A stretch of DNA of 64,000 nucleotides, from positions 4,030,001 through 4,094,000 of the forward strand of contig NZ_CP108476.1 of NCBI RefSeq assembly GCF_036226465.1, given 5' to 3'. The stretch's first letter is position 1. Every line of letters begins with the position of its first letter. Below are positions 63,373-64,000 of this stretch, one piece after another. The position numbers and the translations under genes are program-made. The notes beneath the pieces were generated by a model. That model saw only the letters and a program-made list of their open reading frames with translations. It was not told where the DNA came from and did no database searches. The stretch is from Kitasatospora sp. NBC_01250 (GTDB lineage: Bacteria; Actinomycetota; Actinomycetes; Streptomycetales; Streptomycetaceae).

Positions 63373-64000
63373 TCAGGGCAGCAGGCCGTGGTGCGGGTAG
63401 ACCGCGCGGCGGGCCGCCAGGATCGCCTGGTCGAGCCGGTCGCCCGGGTCGTAGCCGCTCTCCGCGAAGTCGCGCCAGTGGGCCGTGGCGCCGTCCGTCA
63501 TCCGAGCAGGAGCCTGACGCCGGGTCAACCGGTGGACCTCGGCGCGCCAGTGGGCCGGCGTCTCGGTCTCCGGTGCGATCGGCCGGCCCGCGGCGGCGGC
63601 CACCAGGTGGGTCCAGGTGCGCGGCACCACGTCGACCACCGCGTAGCCGCCACCGCCCAGCGCCACCCAGCGGCCCTCGCAGTGCTGGTGGGCCAGCTCG
63701 TGCAGGCTCAGCGCGACCGCGCGCTGGGCGTCCACGGTGACCGCGAGGTGGGCCAGCGGGTCCTCGATGTGGGTGTCGGCGCCGTGCTGGGAGACGATCA
63801 CCTCGGGCCGGAAGGCGGCGATGAGTACGGGCACCAGGGCGTGGAAGGCGCGCAGCCAGCCCGCGTCGCCGGTGCCGGCGGGCAGCGGCAGGTTGGCGGC
63901 GCAGCCCTCGGCGCCCTCGCCGCCGGTCTCGCTCGACCAGCCGGTCTGCGGGAAGAGCGTGCTGGGGTGCTCGTGCAGCGAGATGGTGAGCACTCTGGGG
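63373..64000 (-). CDS. acuC: Acetoin utilization protein AcuC (histone deacetylase family), C-terminal part
   Basis: The frame is open to the window edge, so the N-terminus lies beyond it. The visible 208 residues begin RVLTISLHEHPSTLFPQTG and include VIVSQHGADTHIEDPLAHL (metal-ligand Asp) and ALGGGGYAVVDVVPRTWTHL (the catalytic Gly-Tyr region). AcuC-type proteins are Zn-dependent deacetylases; in bacteria one role is activation of acetyl-CoA synthetase by deacetylation. About half of the usual 390 residues are seen. Confidence 0.87.
   Translation of the reverse strand, partial: PRVLTISLHEHPSTLFPQTGWSSETGGEGAEGCAANLPLPAGTGDAGWLRAFHALVPVLIAAFRPEVIVSQHGADTHIEDPLAHLAVTVDAQRAVALSLHELAHQHCEGRWVALGGGGYAVVDVVPRTWTHLVAAAAGRPIAPETETPAHWRAEVHRLTRRQAPARMTDGATAHWRDFAESGYDPGDRLDQAILAARRAVYPHHGLLP

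Noticed and set aside
1..64000. CRISPR arrays, tRNA or rRNA genes, riboswitches, insertion sequences
   Set aside because: None seen on reading both strands; short spaced repeats found are terminators or the resA duplication. A covariance-model search was not possible here.

Overview
The window is high-GC DNA (strong G/C third-position bias, many GTG starts, tight operons with 4-base stop/start overlaps) from an actinomycete of the Streptomycetaceae (Streptomyces or Kitasatospora type). The clearest taxonomic markers are the developmental sigma factor BldN next to its anti-sigma RsbN, chaplins, rodlin-like proteins, the futalosine menaquinone genes, Rex and the 32-residue AURKAIP1/COX24-type basic protein. 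Nothing looks like a prophage, plasmid, IS element, CRISPR array, tRNA or rRNA gene.

Layout. 0-4.5 kb: end of a PP2C phosphatase, a MASE1 membrane protein, a secreted PHP-type hydrolase, a YciI protein and HtpX. 4.6-14.4 kb: a ten-gene complex I operon, nuoA-B-C-H-I-J-K-L-M-N, without nuoD, E, F or G. 14.7-23.4 kb: an orphan histidine kinase, an HtrA-like lipoprotein protease, an AfsK-like kinase with a beta-propeller, a TetR regulator, a FabH-like synthase and an L,D-transpeptidase-like protein. 23.5-31.5 kb: menaquinone genes (mqnE, a UbiX, mqnP, a UbiD) mixed with a PLP dehydratase, an Lrp regulator, a cyclase, a MOSC and a VOC protein. 31.6-35.2 kb: propionyl-CoA carboxylase beta and epsilon subunits and small proteins. 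35.4-42.6 kb: System II cytochrome c maturation (ccsB, resB, ccdA and a tandemly duplicated resA), a histidine phosphatase and hemL. 43.5-49.8 kb: an accessory island of small secreted proteins: an SGNH hydrolase with a ricin-B lectin domain, four short chaplins, two short rodlin-like proteins, a His-tailed secreted protein and two other exported proteins. 49.8-55.9 kb: rex-hemA-hemC-hemD-hemB behind a clear Rex operator. 56.0-60.3 kb: a glutaredoxin-like protein, a HAD phosphatase, bldN and rsbN. 60.4-64 kb: an acyltransferase, an epimerase, the 32-residue protein, an excisionase-type HTH protein and the C-terminal part of AcuC.

Two themes join the window. One is respiration: mini-complex I, menaquinone, cytochrome c assembly, heme and the NADH sensor Rex. 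The other is aerial development: the surface-protein island lies about 8-14 kb from bldN-rsbN, and an ECF-type promoter motif (AAC, 17 bp, CGTT) occurs before both rsbN and one chaplin. That suggests, but does not prove, a local sigma-BldN regulon.
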